This document shows positions 1 to 5,533 of a DNA stretch of 5,533 bases, piece by piece. A model generated the notes under the pieces. The model was not told the DNA's origin, did not search any database, and was given only the letters and a program-made list of their open reading frames with translations. How positions within the stretch are numbered: position 1 is the stretch's first letter; each line of letters opens with the position of its first letter. This DNA is from Modestobacter sp. (GTDB lineage Bacteria; Actinomycetota; Actinomycetes; Mycobacteriales; Geodermatophilaceae): positions 1 through 5,533 of the forward strand of contig JAOPWG010000001.1 of NCBI GenBank assembly GCA_025965775.1, given 5' to 3'. Made by a program: the position numbers and the translations under genes.

Positions 1-14
1 AGGCCCGATATTCC

Positions 15-1226
15 ATGGCAAAAATCAAAGTAGCCAACCCCGTCGTCGAACTCGATGGCGATGAGATGACACGCATCATATGGCAGTACATCAAGGACAA
101 ATTAATCCATCCTTTCCTTGATATCGACCTGCAGTATTACGATCTGGGCATGGAATACCGCGACAAGACCGACGATCAGGTCACGGTCGACGCAGCCAAC
201 GCGATCAAGAAGGTCGGCGTCGGCGTCAAGTGCGCCACCATCACGCCGGACGAAGCGCGCGTGAAGGAGTTCGGCCTCAAGCAGATGTGGAAGTCGCCGA
301 ACGGCACCATCCGCAACATCCTCGGCGGCGTGATCTTCCGCGAGCCGATCATCTGCAAGAACGTGCCGCGCCTCGTCCCCGGCTGGACCAAGCCGATCAT
401 CATCGGCCGCCACGCTTTCGGTGATCAGTACCGCGCGACCGATTTCAAGTTCCCCGGCAAAGGCACGCTGACCATGAAGTTCGTCGGCGACGACGGTCAG
501 GTGATCGAGCGCGAAGTGTTCCAGTCGCCCGGCGCCGGCGTCGCGCTTGCGATGTACAACCTCGACGATTCGATCCGCGATTTCGCCCGCGCCTCGCTGA
601 ACTACGGCCTGTCGCGCGGCGTGCCGGTGTATCTGTCGACCAAGAACACCATCCTCAAGGTCTATGACGGCCGCTTCAAGGACATCTTCCAGGAAGTTTT
701 CGACGCCGAGTTCAAGACCAAGTTCGAAGCCGCCAAGATCACCTACGAGCATCGCCTGATCGACGACATGGTCGCCGCGGCGATGAAGTGGTCCGGTGGC
801 TACGTCTGGGCCTGCAAGAACTACGACGGTGACGTGCAGTCCGACACCGTGGCACAGGGCTTCGGCTCGCTGGGCCTGATGACCTCCGTGCTGTCCACCC
901 CGGACGGCCGTACGGTCGAGGCCGAGGCCGCGCACGGCACGGTCACCCGGCACTACCGCCAGCACCAGCAGGGCAAGGACACCTCGACCAACCCGATCGC
1001 GTCGATCTTCGCCTGGACGCGGGGCCTGGCCCACCGCGGCAAGCTGGACAACACCCCCGAGGTGACCCGCTTCGCCGAGACGTTGGAGAAGGTCTGCATC
1101 GACACCGTCGAGAGCGGTCAGATGACGAAGGACCTGGCACTGCTGATCTCGAAGGACAGCCCGTGGCTGACCACCCAGGACTTCCTGGCGGCCATCGACA
1201 CGAACCTGCAGAAGGCCATGGCCTGA
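15..1226 (+). CDS. icd: NADP-dependent isocitrate dehydrogenase (mosaic gene)
   Basis: This cytosolic TCA-cycle enzyme oxidatively decarboxylates isocitrate to 2-oxoglutarate and makes NADPH. The 403-residue protein is full length for the eukaryote-like homodimeric NADP-IDH family. Visible family residues are T77, S94 and N96 in SPNGTIRN, R100, R109, R132 in GRHAFGDQYR, Y139, K210 in STKNT, D250/D251, and D273 and D277 in NYDGDVQSD. R312 and H313 in GTVTRHYR sit where this family binds the NADP 2'-phosphate. The ATG at 15 begins the conserved MAKIKV start; only 14 bases lie upstream and no clear Shine-Dalgarno is seen. Codon use changes inside the gene. All 14 Arg codons up to residue 247 are CGC, but only 3 of 6 after it. 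Asp is GAT 9 of 21 times before residue 250 and 0 of 13 from there on. CTC, CTT, TTA and ATA occur only in the first part. The N-terminus looks alphaproteobacterial and the C-terminus actinobacterial, so the gene as assembled may be chimeric. The enzyme call itself is secure. Confidence 0.95.
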   Translation: MAKIKVANPVVELDGDEMTRIIWQYIKDKLIHPFLDIDLQYYDLGMEYRDKTDDQVTVDAANAIKKVGVGVKCATITPDEARVKEFGLKQMWKSPNGTIRNILGGVIFREPIICKNVPRLVPGWTKPIIIGRHAFGDQYRATDFKFPGKGTLTMKFVGDDGQVIEREVFQSPGAGVALAMYNLDDSIRDFARASLNYGLSRGVPVYLSTKNTILKVYDGRFKDIFQEVFDAEFKTKFEAAKITYEHRLIDDMVAAAMKWSGGYVWACKNYDGDVQSDTVAQGFGSLGLMTSVLSTPDGRTVEAEAAHGTVTRHYRQHQQGKDTSTNPIASIFAWTRGLAHRGKLDNTPEVTRFAETLEKVCIDTVESGQMTKDLALLISKDSPWLTTQDFLAAIDTNLQKAMA

Positions 1227-1254
1227 GCAGTGGGCTGACGCCCGGCTCCACCCG

Positions 1255-1292
1255 GAACGGCCCCCTCGACCATCTGGTCGAGGGGGCCGTTC
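1255..1292. terminator. Shared hairpin between convergent icd and CAP gene
   Basis: A perfect inverted repeat pairs 1255-1272 with 1275-1292 (arm GAACGGCCCCCTCGACCA). In practice this is about 17 bp closed by a tetraloop. It starts 28 bases after the icd stop and ends 12 bases before the stop of the convergent CAP gene. The position suits a bidirectional terminator. No T-run follows on either strand, which is usual for high-GC actinobacterial hairpins. The structure is seen directly; the terminator role is inferred from position. Confidence 0.8.
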
Positions 1293-1304
1293 GGCGTTCC
1301 TGGG

Positions 1305-2225
1305 TCAGACGCCGAACATCTGGGTCCACCACGGCCCGCCGCTGCCGGCGGCGACGCCCAGGCCCATCGTCCGGTAGGAGCAGTCCAGGATGTTCCGCCG
1401 GTGGCCGGGGCTGTTCAGCCAGGAGCTCACCACCGCGGCGGCGTCGCGCTGACCCCGCGCGATGTTCTCCGCCCGGGCGTTGGTCGCGCCCGCCGCGTCC
1501 GCCCGGTCGAACGGGCCGAGCCCGTCGGGGTTGCCGTGGCCGAAGAAGCCGCGATCCCGCATGTCGGTGCTGTGGGCGCGGGCGACGCCGGTCAGCCGGG
1601 CGTCGGCGGACACCGCGCCGCAACCGGCGGCGGCACGCGCCTGGTTCACCAGCGCCAGCACCTGCGCTTCCTCACCACTGGCCGGCGCCAGGGGCGGCAC
1701 CGGGACCGGGGCCGGTACCGGAGCGGGGGCGGGGGCTGGCTTCGGCGCCGGGGCGGGGGTCGGGGCCGGAGCGGGGGCGGCCTTCGGCGACGGCTTCGGT
1801 GTGGAAGCCGCGGGCGTCGGGACGGGAGCGGGGACCGAGGTCCCCGCGGGGACGTCCGGGATTGGCGTGGTGACGGCGGTCGAGGTGGGGACCCCGGTCT
1901 CGACCGCGGGCGCTGCGGCGGCCGACGGCGGGACGGTGGAGGTCGCCGTGGACGACCTCCCGTCCGACCGATGGGAGCTGTCAGCGGACGGGTGGAGCCG
2001 GTCGACCGACGCGCCGGCCCGTCCGGAGGCGGTGTCGGCCAGGATCGGGCCGACCGGTCCGGCCAGCAGTGGTACGGCCGCCGCGACGGCCAGCAGCGAG
2101 GCGAGCACGAGCATCGGCGCCCACAGCGGGCGGCGGGATCGGGTCAGCGCCTGGCGGAGGCGGGCTGCCCGACTGCGGAGCCTCGTGGCGAGGGCGGAGG
2201 GCGGCGGGGTGGGGCGGTGGCGCAC
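1305..2225 (-). CDS. Membrane-anchored CAP/SCP-domain (YkwD-like) surface protein
   Basis: The predicted 306-residue protein has an Arg-rich N-terminus (about 1-33) and one hydrophobic segment at about 34-61. A Ser/Thr/Ala-rich spacer follows, then a Pro/Ala linker (about 132-182) and a C-terminal CAP domain (about 185-306). CAP hallmarks are H218 in AHSTDM, H230 in FFGHGN, the AENIA block with E253, the SWLNSPGHRRNIL block with H275, and the closing WWTQMFG. C202 and C282 could form a disulfide. Bacterial CAP proteins of this type are extracytoplasmic and mostly of unknown function. The single N-terminal segment with a long basic lead suggests a membrane anchor, though cleavage as a signal peptide is possible. 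GTG at 2225 is preferred because a GAGGA at 2233-2237 lies 7 bases upstream; the in-frame GTG at 2231 lies only 1 base from it and would give 308 residues. The gene is convergent with icd and divergent from the CNNM gene, so it is probably monocistronic. Confidence 0.88.
   Translation of the reverse strand: MRHRPTPPPSALATRLRSRAARLRQALTRSRRPLWAPMLVLASLLAVAAAVPLLAGPVGPILADTASGRAGASVDRLHPSADSSHRSDGRSSTATSTVPPSAAAAPAVETGVPTSTAVTTPIPDVPAGTSVPAPVPTPAASTPKPSPKAAPAPAPTPAPAPKPAPAPAPVPAPVPVPPLAPASGEEAQVLALVNQARAAAGCGAVSADARLTGVARAHSTDMRDRGFFGHGNPDGLGPFDRADAAGATNARAENIARGQRDAAAVVSSWLNSPGHRRNILDCSYRTMGLGVAAGSGGPWWTQMFGV
1680..1832 (-). repeat. Pro/Ala-rich low-complexity linker within the CAP gene
   Basis: On the minus strand this stretch encodes a run dominated by alternating Pro and Ala or Val, with a few Thr, Lys and Ser (units such as PAPAP, PAPKP and PVPAP). 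It corresponds to about residues 132-182 of the CAP protein. On the plus strand it appears as GGGGCGGGGG-type repeats. Pro/Ala linkers of this kind commonly act as an extended stalk spanning the cell wall; that role is inferred here. The nucleotide repetition makes the length prone to slippage and to assembly error. Confidence 0.75.
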
Positions 2226-2232
2226 AGGCACG

Positions 2233-2237
2233 TCCTC
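2233..2237 (-). promoter_or_regulatory. Ribosome binding site of the CAP gene
   Basis: GAGGA on the minus strand follows a run of six T. It is 7 bases upstream of GTG 2225 and only 1 base from GTG 2231, so it decides the start in favour of 2225. Confidence 0.6.
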
Positions 2238-2264
2238 AAAAAATCACGAATCGTTACCTGGGCG

Positions 2265-2270
2265 AGACTA
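2265..2270 (-). promoter_or_regulatory. Candidate -10 element for the CAP gene
   Basis: TAGTCT on the minus strand fits the TANNNT pattern of actinobacterial vegetative promoters. It would place the transcript start near 2258, giving a leader of about 33 bases before GTG 2225. No convincing -35 hexamer is seen 16-18 bases upstream. An inverted repeat abuts this element. Confidence 0.3.
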
Positions 2271-2286
2271 ACTGTGAGCGCACAGT
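2271..2286. promoter_or_regulatory. Inverted repeat, possible operator in a divergent control region
   Basis: ACTGTG-AGCG-CACAGT is a perfect 6-bp inverted repeat with a 4-base spacer. On the minus strand the same region holds TCAC twice, with starts 11 bases (one helical turn) apart. It lies directly upstream of the candidate CAP-gene -10, where a bound protein could affect transcription. It is 138 bases from the CNNM start. The repeat is seen directly; a regulator is inferred and not identified. Confidence 0.35.
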
Positions 2287-2405
2287 GACAGGCGGTTGGT
2301 GGGAAAGCCCGAGGTGTGATCGGTCTCCAACGCCGGAGCGCGGCGGACCCCCGTGCGGCTATTACCGTGGTGTGCCTCGGGATCGTCCCGTCGACACCCC
2401 CATCC

Positions 2406-2412
2406 AGGAGGA
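2406..2412 (+). promoter_or_regulatory. Ribosome binding site of the CNNM-family gene
   Basis: AGGAGGA is a near-perfect Shine-Dalgarno with 11 bases between it and GTG 2424, slightly longer than usual. It supports 2424 over the upstream in-frame GTG at 2316. The 36 extra residues that 2316 would add are not membrane-like or family-like. Confidence 0.7.
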
Positions 2413-2423
2413 ATCCGCCGCCG

Positions 2424-3758
2424 GTGAGCGACGTATGGCTCAACATCGTCATGGTCATCGCCTTCGTGCTGATCGGAGGCGCCTTCTCCGGCGCCGAGAT
2501 CGCCCTGGTGTCCCTCCGCGAGTCGCAGGTCCGTTCGCTGGCCGAGTCCGGTGGCCGCCGGGGCAAGGCGCTGAGCAGGTTGCTCGGTGAGCCCAACCGC
2601 TTCCTGGCCGCCGTCCAGGTCGGTGTCACGCTGGCCGGCTTCTTCTCTGCCGCCTTCGGTGCCAGCACGCTGTCCGGTCCCCTGGGCGACTGGCTGGTCG
2701 GCCGGGGACTGCAGCCCGGCCTGGCCGAGCCGCTGGCCTTCATCGGGGTCACCATCGCGATCAGCTACCTGTCCCTGGTGGTCGGCGAGCTGACCCCCAA
2801 GCGGCTGGCCCTGCAGCGGGCGGAGGGCTTCTCGCTGCTGGTGGCCGCGCCGCTCAACGGCATCGCCACCGCGTTCCGCCCGATCATCTGGCTGCTGTCG
2901 CGCTCGACCGACCTGCTGGTCCGGCTGCTCGGCGGTGACCCCAAGGCCAGCGGCGAGGCGATCGGCCAGGAGGAGCTGCGTGACCTGGTCGCCGCGCACG
3001 AATCGCTGACCAGCGACGAGCGCCGGCTCATCGACGACGTGTTCCGTGCCGGTGACCGCGAGGTCCGTGAGGTCATGACGCCGCGCACCGAGGTCGACTT
3101 CCTGGACGCGTCCATGACCGCCAGCCGGGCGGCCAAGCAGGTCGCGGACTCCAGCTGGTCGCGTTACCCCGTCGTCGGCCGCAGCCAGGACGACGTCGTG
3201 GGCTTCGTGCACGTTCGCGACCTGTTCCTGCCCAACCACCCCGCCGGGCGCGCGGCCACGGTCGGCGACCTGGCCCGTGAGGTGAAGCAGCTGCCCGGCA
3301 CCGCCGGGGTGCTCACCGCCCTGTCGGAGATGCGCAAGGAGAACCAGCACTTCGCGATCGTCGTCGACGAGTACGGGGGCACCGACGGCATCGTCACCCT
3401 CGAGGACCTCATCGAGGAGGTCATCGGCGAGATCTACGACGAGTACGACGAGGAGGTCGCGCCGCAGACGGCGAACCCGGCCGGTGGGCCGCGAGAGGTC
3501 GACGGCCTGCTCAACCTCGACGACTTCGCCGATGCGACCGGCCTGCAGCTGCCCGACGGTCCGTACGAGACCGTCGCCGGGTACGTGCTCGCCGCCCTGG
3601 GGCACCTGCCGGTCGTCGGGGACTCGGTGACCGTGGAGGGGCGGGAACTGACCGTGCTGGAGCTCGATGGCCGGCGGATCGCCCGGCTCTCGGTGTCACC
3701 GGCGCCCCGGACCGACGCCGACGCCGACGACGTCGCCGCGGAGTCCGCCCCCAGCTGA
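2424..3758 (+). CDS. CNNM/CorC (hemolysin-family) membrane protein with CBS pair
   Basis: The 444-residue protein has the three-part layout of the CNNM/CorC family. An N-terminal DUF21/CNNM domain (about 1-200) has hydrophobic segments near 4-25, 61-85, 104-121 and 137-160. A CBS pair follows (about 210-335), then a C-terminal CorC_HlyC domain (about 359-424) with a short acidic tail. Family motifs are SGAEIALVSL from residue 22, VGELTPKRLALQ with GELTPK at 121-126, EVMTPRTEV in the first CBS, and DEYGGTDGIVT at 315-325 in the second. Relatives are linked to magnesium/cobalt efflux or homeostasis at the cytoplasmic membrane. 'Hemolysin' is a legacy name and no toxin role is implied. The strong AGGAGGA and the hydrophobic N-terminus choose GTG 2424. 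The gene diverges from the CAP gene and converges on galE. The family is secure; the ion transported is not shown by sequence. Confidence 0.93.
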   Translation: MSDVWLNIVMVIAFVLIGGAFSGAEIALVSLRESQVRSLAESGGRRGKALSRLLGEPNRFLAAVQVGVTLAGFFSAAFGASTLSGPLGDWLVGRGLQPGLAEPLAFIGVTIAISYLSLVVGELTPKRLALQRAEGFSLLVAAPLNGIATAFRPIIWLLSRSTDLLVRLLGGDPKASGEAIGQEELRDLVAAHESLTSDERRLIDDVFRAGDREVREVMTPRTEVDFLDASMTASRAAKQVADSSWSRYPVVGRSQDDVVGFVHVRDLFLPNHPAGRAATVGDLAREVKQLPGTAGVLTALSEMRKENQHFAIVVDEYGGTDGIVTLEDLIEEVIGEIYDEYDEEVAPQTANPAGGPREVDGLLNLDDFADATGLQLPDGPYETVAGYVLAALGHLPVVGDSVTVEGRELTVLELDGRRIARLSVSPAPRTDADADDVAAESAPS

Positions 3759-3769
3759 GCCGGGGGCGG
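3745..3769. terminator. Hairpin over the CNNM stop, facing galE
   Basis: CCGCCCCC (3745-3752) pairs perfectly with GGGGGCGG (3762-3769) around a 9-base loop containing the TGA stop of the CNNM gene. It ends 7 bases before the stop of convergent galE, so it could terminate transcription in both directions. No T-run follows. With only 18 bases between the two stop codons there is no other room for a terminator. Confidence 0.5.
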
Positions 3770-3776
3770 CGGGGCC

Positions 3777-4742
3777 TCAGCCCAGGGTGCTGCGCCGCTG
3801 CGCGAACTCCCAGGCGTCGGCCACGATCCCGGTCAGGTCGGTGTGCTGGGGCACCCAGCCGAGGTCGGCCCGGATCCGGGCCGAGCTGGCGACCAGCCGA
3901 GCAGGGTCACCGGCCCGCCGCGTGCCCACGACGACCGGCACGGGCCGGCCGGTCGCTGCGCGCACGGCCTCGACGACCTCCTGCACCGAGAAGCCGGTGC
4001 CGTTGCCCAGGTTGTAGACCCGGTGCTCGCCCGGCGCCGGCGCCGGCAGCGCCAACAAGTGGGCCGCGGCCAGGTCCTGCACGTGCACGTAGTCGCGGAT
4101 GCAGGTGCCGTCGGGGGTCGGGTAGTCCTCACCGAAGACGGTCATCGCCTCGCGGGTGCCCGCGGCGACCTGCAGTGCGATCGGGATGACGTGGGTCTCC
4201 GTGGCGTGCCGCTCGCCGCAGCCGTAGGCGGCCCCGGCGACGTTGAAGTACCGCAGGCTCACCGCCGCGAAGGAGTGCGCGACCGCGTAGGAGGTCAGCA
4301 TGTGGTCCACGGCGAGCTTGCTGGCGCCGTAGGTGTTCGTCGGCCGGGTCGGTGCGTCCTCGGAGATCGGCACCTCGTCGGGCTCGCCGTAGGTCGCGGC
4401 GGTCGAGGAGAACACGATCCGGCGGCAGTCGACGGCGCGCATCGCCTCCAGCAGTGCCAGGGACCCGCCCACGTTGGTGTGCCAGTAGTCCTCCGGCGTC
4501 ACCTGGCTCGCGCCGACCAGGCTCTTGGCCGCGAAGTGCAGCACCGCCTCGGGCCGGACGTCGGCCAGCACAGGACCGGACTCGTGCAGCGAGGCCCGGA
4601 CCAGCGTCGCGCCCTCCGGGACGGCGTCGGCGTGGCCGGTCGACAGGTCGTCGAGCACGGTCACCTGATGGCCGGACTCCAGCAGTGCCGCGGTGACTAC
4701 GCTGCCGATGTAGCCGGCACCGCCGGCGACGAGTACGTGCAT
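3777..4742 (-). CDS. galE: UDP-glucose 4-epimerase
   Basis: GalE interconverts UDP-glucose and UDP-galactose with tightly bound NAD, in the Leloir pathway and in supply of UDP-galactose for cell-envelope glycans. The 321-residue protein is a short-chain dehydrogenase/reductase of the extended type and close to normal family length. It has the Rossmann motif GGAGYIG (7-13), the acidic end of strand 2 at D31-D32, HFAAKSLVG from 69 with K73, the SST of the active site at 112-114, and the YxxxK pair Y138/K142. RYFNVAGA follows at 164-171, and substrate-side conserved blocks are HVIPIAL near 184 and GTCIRDYVHVQDLA near 212. ATG 4742 places the Rossmann glycines at the expected position. It diverges from the pat gene across 62 bases and converges on the CNNM gene, so no gal operon is present here. 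Other sugar-nucleotide epimerases are possible, but the motif set favours GalE. Confidence 0.93.
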   Translation of the reverse strand: MHVLVAGGAGYIGSVVTAALLESGHQVTVLDDLSTGHADAVPEGATLVRASLHESGPVLADVRPEAVLHFAAKSLVGASQVTPEDYWHTNVGGSLALLEAMRAVDCRRIVFSSTAATYGEPDEVPISEDAPTRPTNTYGASKLAVDHMLTSYAVAHSFAAVSLRYFNVAGAAYGCGERHATETHVIPIALQVAAGTREAMTVFGEDYPTPDGTCIRDYVHVQDLAAAHLLALPAPAPGEHRVYNLGNGTGFSVQEVVEAVRAATGRPVPVVVGTRRAGDPARLVASSARIRADLGWVPQHTDLTGIVADAWEFAQRRSTLG

Positions 4743-4746
4743 GGGA

Positions 4747-4754
4747 TCACCCTA
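4747..4754 (-). promoter_or_regulatory. galE start signal: leaderless -10 or Shine-Dalgarno
   Basis: On the minus strand TAGGGTGA lies just upstream of ATG 4742. TAGGGT (4749-4754) fits a TANNNT -10 with 6 bases before the ATG, which would give a leaderless transcript. The same bases also contain AGGG, with 7 bases to the ATG, which could be a ribosome binding site. The sequence alone does not decide between the two. Confidence 0.4.
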
Positions 4755-4763
4755 GAGACGTCG

Positions 4764-4789
4764 CCGTGCCGGTGAGCGGTGCGGCACGG
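4764..4789. promoter_or_regulatory. 8-bp inverted repeat in the galE-pat divergent spacer
   Basis: CCGTGCCG (4764-4771) and CGGCACGG (4782-4789) are perfect reverse complements around a 10-base spacer. The repeat ends two bases before the pat Shine-Dalgarno. It could be an operator shared by galE and pat, or an mRNA hairpin next to the pat ribosome binding site. Chance is a real alternative at this GC content. Confidence 0.35.
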
Positions 4790-4791
4790 GC

Positions 4792-4799
4792 AGGAGGAG
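4792..4799 (+). promoter_or_regulatory. Ribosome binding site of pat
   Basis: AGGAGGAG is a near-consensus Shine-Dalgarno. Its GGAGG core lies 7 bases before GTG 4805 and fixes the start there. Confidence 0.75.
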
Positions 4800-4804
4800 C
4801 AGTC

Positions 4805-5533
4805 GTGGTCAACGCGCGCCCGGCCGTGGCGGCCCTGCCGGCCTACCGGGCCGGCCGCAACCCGGCAGACCTCGCCCGCGAGATCGGGGTGGAGCGGGCG
4901 GTGAAGCTGGCCAGCAACGAGGTCCCCTTTCCGCCGCTGCCCGCCGTGCTGCAGGCGATCCGCGCGACCGCGGCGGAGACCTACCGGTACCCGGACAACG
5001 GCGCGACGGTGCTGACCGCCGCGCTGGCGCAGCGGTACGGGGTCGAGCCGGGGCAGGTCGCCACCGGCTGCGGCGCGGTGACCGTCTGCCAGCAGCTGGT
5101 CCAGGCCTTCAACGACCCCGGCACCAGCATGGCGTTCGCGTGGCGCTCCTTCGAGATGTACCCGCTGCTGGCCGAGGTCGCCGGGGCCCGCGCCATCCGG
5201 GTGCCGCTGGTGCCCGGCGCGCCCGGCGGCGCGGCCGACACGCACGACCTGGAAGGCCTGCTGGCCGCGATCGACGAGACCACCCGGCTGGTCTTCGTGT
5301 GCAACCCGAACAACCCCACCGGGACGGCGGTCCGCCGGCCTGAGCTCGAGCGGTTCCTGGACGACGTGCCGGCCGAGACGCTGGTAGTGCTCGACGAGGC
5401 CTACCAGGAGTTCGTCACCGACCCCGACGTCCCCGACGGCGTCGAGCTGATGCGGGGGCGGCCGAACGTGGCGGTGCTGCGGACGTTCTCCAAGGCGTGG
5501 GGCCTGGCCGGCCTGCGGGTGGGCTACCTGCTG
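4805..5533 (+). CDS. pat: Pat/HisC-like PLP aminotransferase, 3' end beyond window
   Basis: This reading frame opens at GTG 4805 and is still open at the window edge after exactly 243 codons. The family is usually about 350-370 residues, so roughly the last third is missing. It is a fold-type I PLP aminotransferase of the histidinol-phosphate/aromatic aminotransferase group. Motifs are KLASNE (34-39), RYPDNG (61-66), CNPNNPTGT (166-174) with N170, DEAY (197-200), and TFSKAWGLAGLRVGY with the Schiff-base K230 and R238. The blocks GCGAVTVCQQLVQ and WRSFEMYP resemble my recollection of the M. tuberculosis HisC2/Pat protein. That favours an aromatic (phenylalanine-type) aminotransferase, which moves amino groups between aromatic 2-oxo acids and amino acids in the cytosol. 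Histidinol-phosphate transaminase (HisC) is the alternative; no his genes are in view. A strong AGGAGGAG sets the start. Confidence 0.9.
   Translation, partial: MVNARPAVAALPAYRAGRNPADLAREIGVERAVKLASNEVPFPPLPAVLQAIRATAAETYRYPDNGATVLTAALAQRYGVEPGQVATGCGAVTVCQQLVQAFNDPGTSMAFAWRSFEMYPLLAEVAGARAIRVPLVPGAPGGAADTHDLEGLLAAIDETTRLVFVCNPNNPTGTAVRRPELERFLDDVPAETLVVLDEAYQEFVTDPDVPDGVELMRGRPNVAVLRTFSKAWGLAGLRVGYLL

Noticed and set aside
102..104. TTA codon in icd as a bldA-type developmental control point
   Set aside because: It sits in the foreign-looking 5' part together with ATA, CTT and many GAT codons, so it reflects the origin of that DNA rather than tRNA-based regulation.
102..1034. 310-codon minus-strand frame opposite icd
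   Set aside because: The icd frame carries all family residues. The antisense product is compositionally biased and without motifs, as expected for a shadow frame in high-GC DNA.
1401..2288. Two long plus-strand frames opposite the CAP gene
   Set aside because: Their Gly/Arg or Ala/Gly-rich translations mirror the Pro/Ala linker. The CAP motifs on the minus strand identify the true coding strand.
2316..2423. N-terminal extension of the CNNM protein from GTG 2316
   Set aside because: The 36 extra residues are not family-like, GAGGT lies directly against that GTG, and AGGAGGA at 2406-2412 points to GTG 2424, where the first membrane segment begins.
2268..3605. Long minus-strand open frame (445 codons) opposite the CNNM gene
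   Set aside because: It is a GC-driven shadow of a well-supported family gene. Its translation is rich in Gly, Arg, Asp and Gln with no recognisable domain, and it runs through the divergent promoter region.
4697..5245. Minus-strand frame running from galE's 5' end across the start of pat
   Set aside because: It lies antisense to a clear PLP aminotransferase frame with catalytic motifs and a strong Shine-Dalgarno, and it has no recognisable domain.
1..5533. Search for mobile elements, CRISPR arrays, tRNA/rRNA genes, riboswitches, or a novel gene system
   Set aside because: No transposase, integrase, spaced repeat array, tRNA-like fold or unrecognised gene cluster was found. The five genes are all of known families.

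Overview
The window reads as chromosomal DNA of a very high-GC actinobacterium. Codon third positions are nearly all G or C, GTG starts are common, and the icd C-terminus and the Pat-type aminotransferase look actinobacterial. Recalled family resemblance suggests the Geodermatophilaceae/Nakamurella area, but that is inference. The exception is roughly the first 750-850 bases. They contain ATA, TTA, CTT and many GAT codons, and they encode an alphaproteobacterial-looking isocitrate dehydrogenase N-terminus. The join inside icd is the oddest thing here. It is either a metagenome assembly chimera or, less likely, a real intragenic recombination.

Layout: (1) 15-1226 (+) icd, NADP-dependent isocitrate dehydrogenase, complete but mosaic. 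(2) 1255-1292, a strong hairpin between convergent genes. (3) 1305-2225 (-) a membrane-anchored CAP/SCP (YkwD-like) surface protein with a Pro/Ala linker. (4) 2226-2423, a divergent control region with an inverted repeat next to a plausible -10 for the CAP gene. (5) 2424-3758 (+) a CNNM/CorC-type membrane protein with four predicted hydrophobic segments, a CBS pair and a CorC_HlyC domain. (6) 3745-3769, a hairpin covering its stop codon and facing the convergent galE. (7) 3777-4742 (-) galE, UDP-glucose 4-epimerase. (8) 4743-4804, a 62-base divergent spacer with an 8-bp inverted repeat. (9) 4805 to the window end (+) a pat/hisC-like PLP aminotransferase, truncated by the window edge after 243 codons.

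The genes alternate strand (+ - + - +), so each is probably its own transcription unit and no multi-gene operon is visible. Functionally they are core metabolism (TCA cycle, galactose/nucleotide-sugar metabolism, aromatic amino acid or histidine biosynthesis) plus two envelope proteins. I see no defence system, mobile element, CRISPR array, RNA gene or unrecognised gene cassette. No stretch longer than 300 bases lacks a gene.
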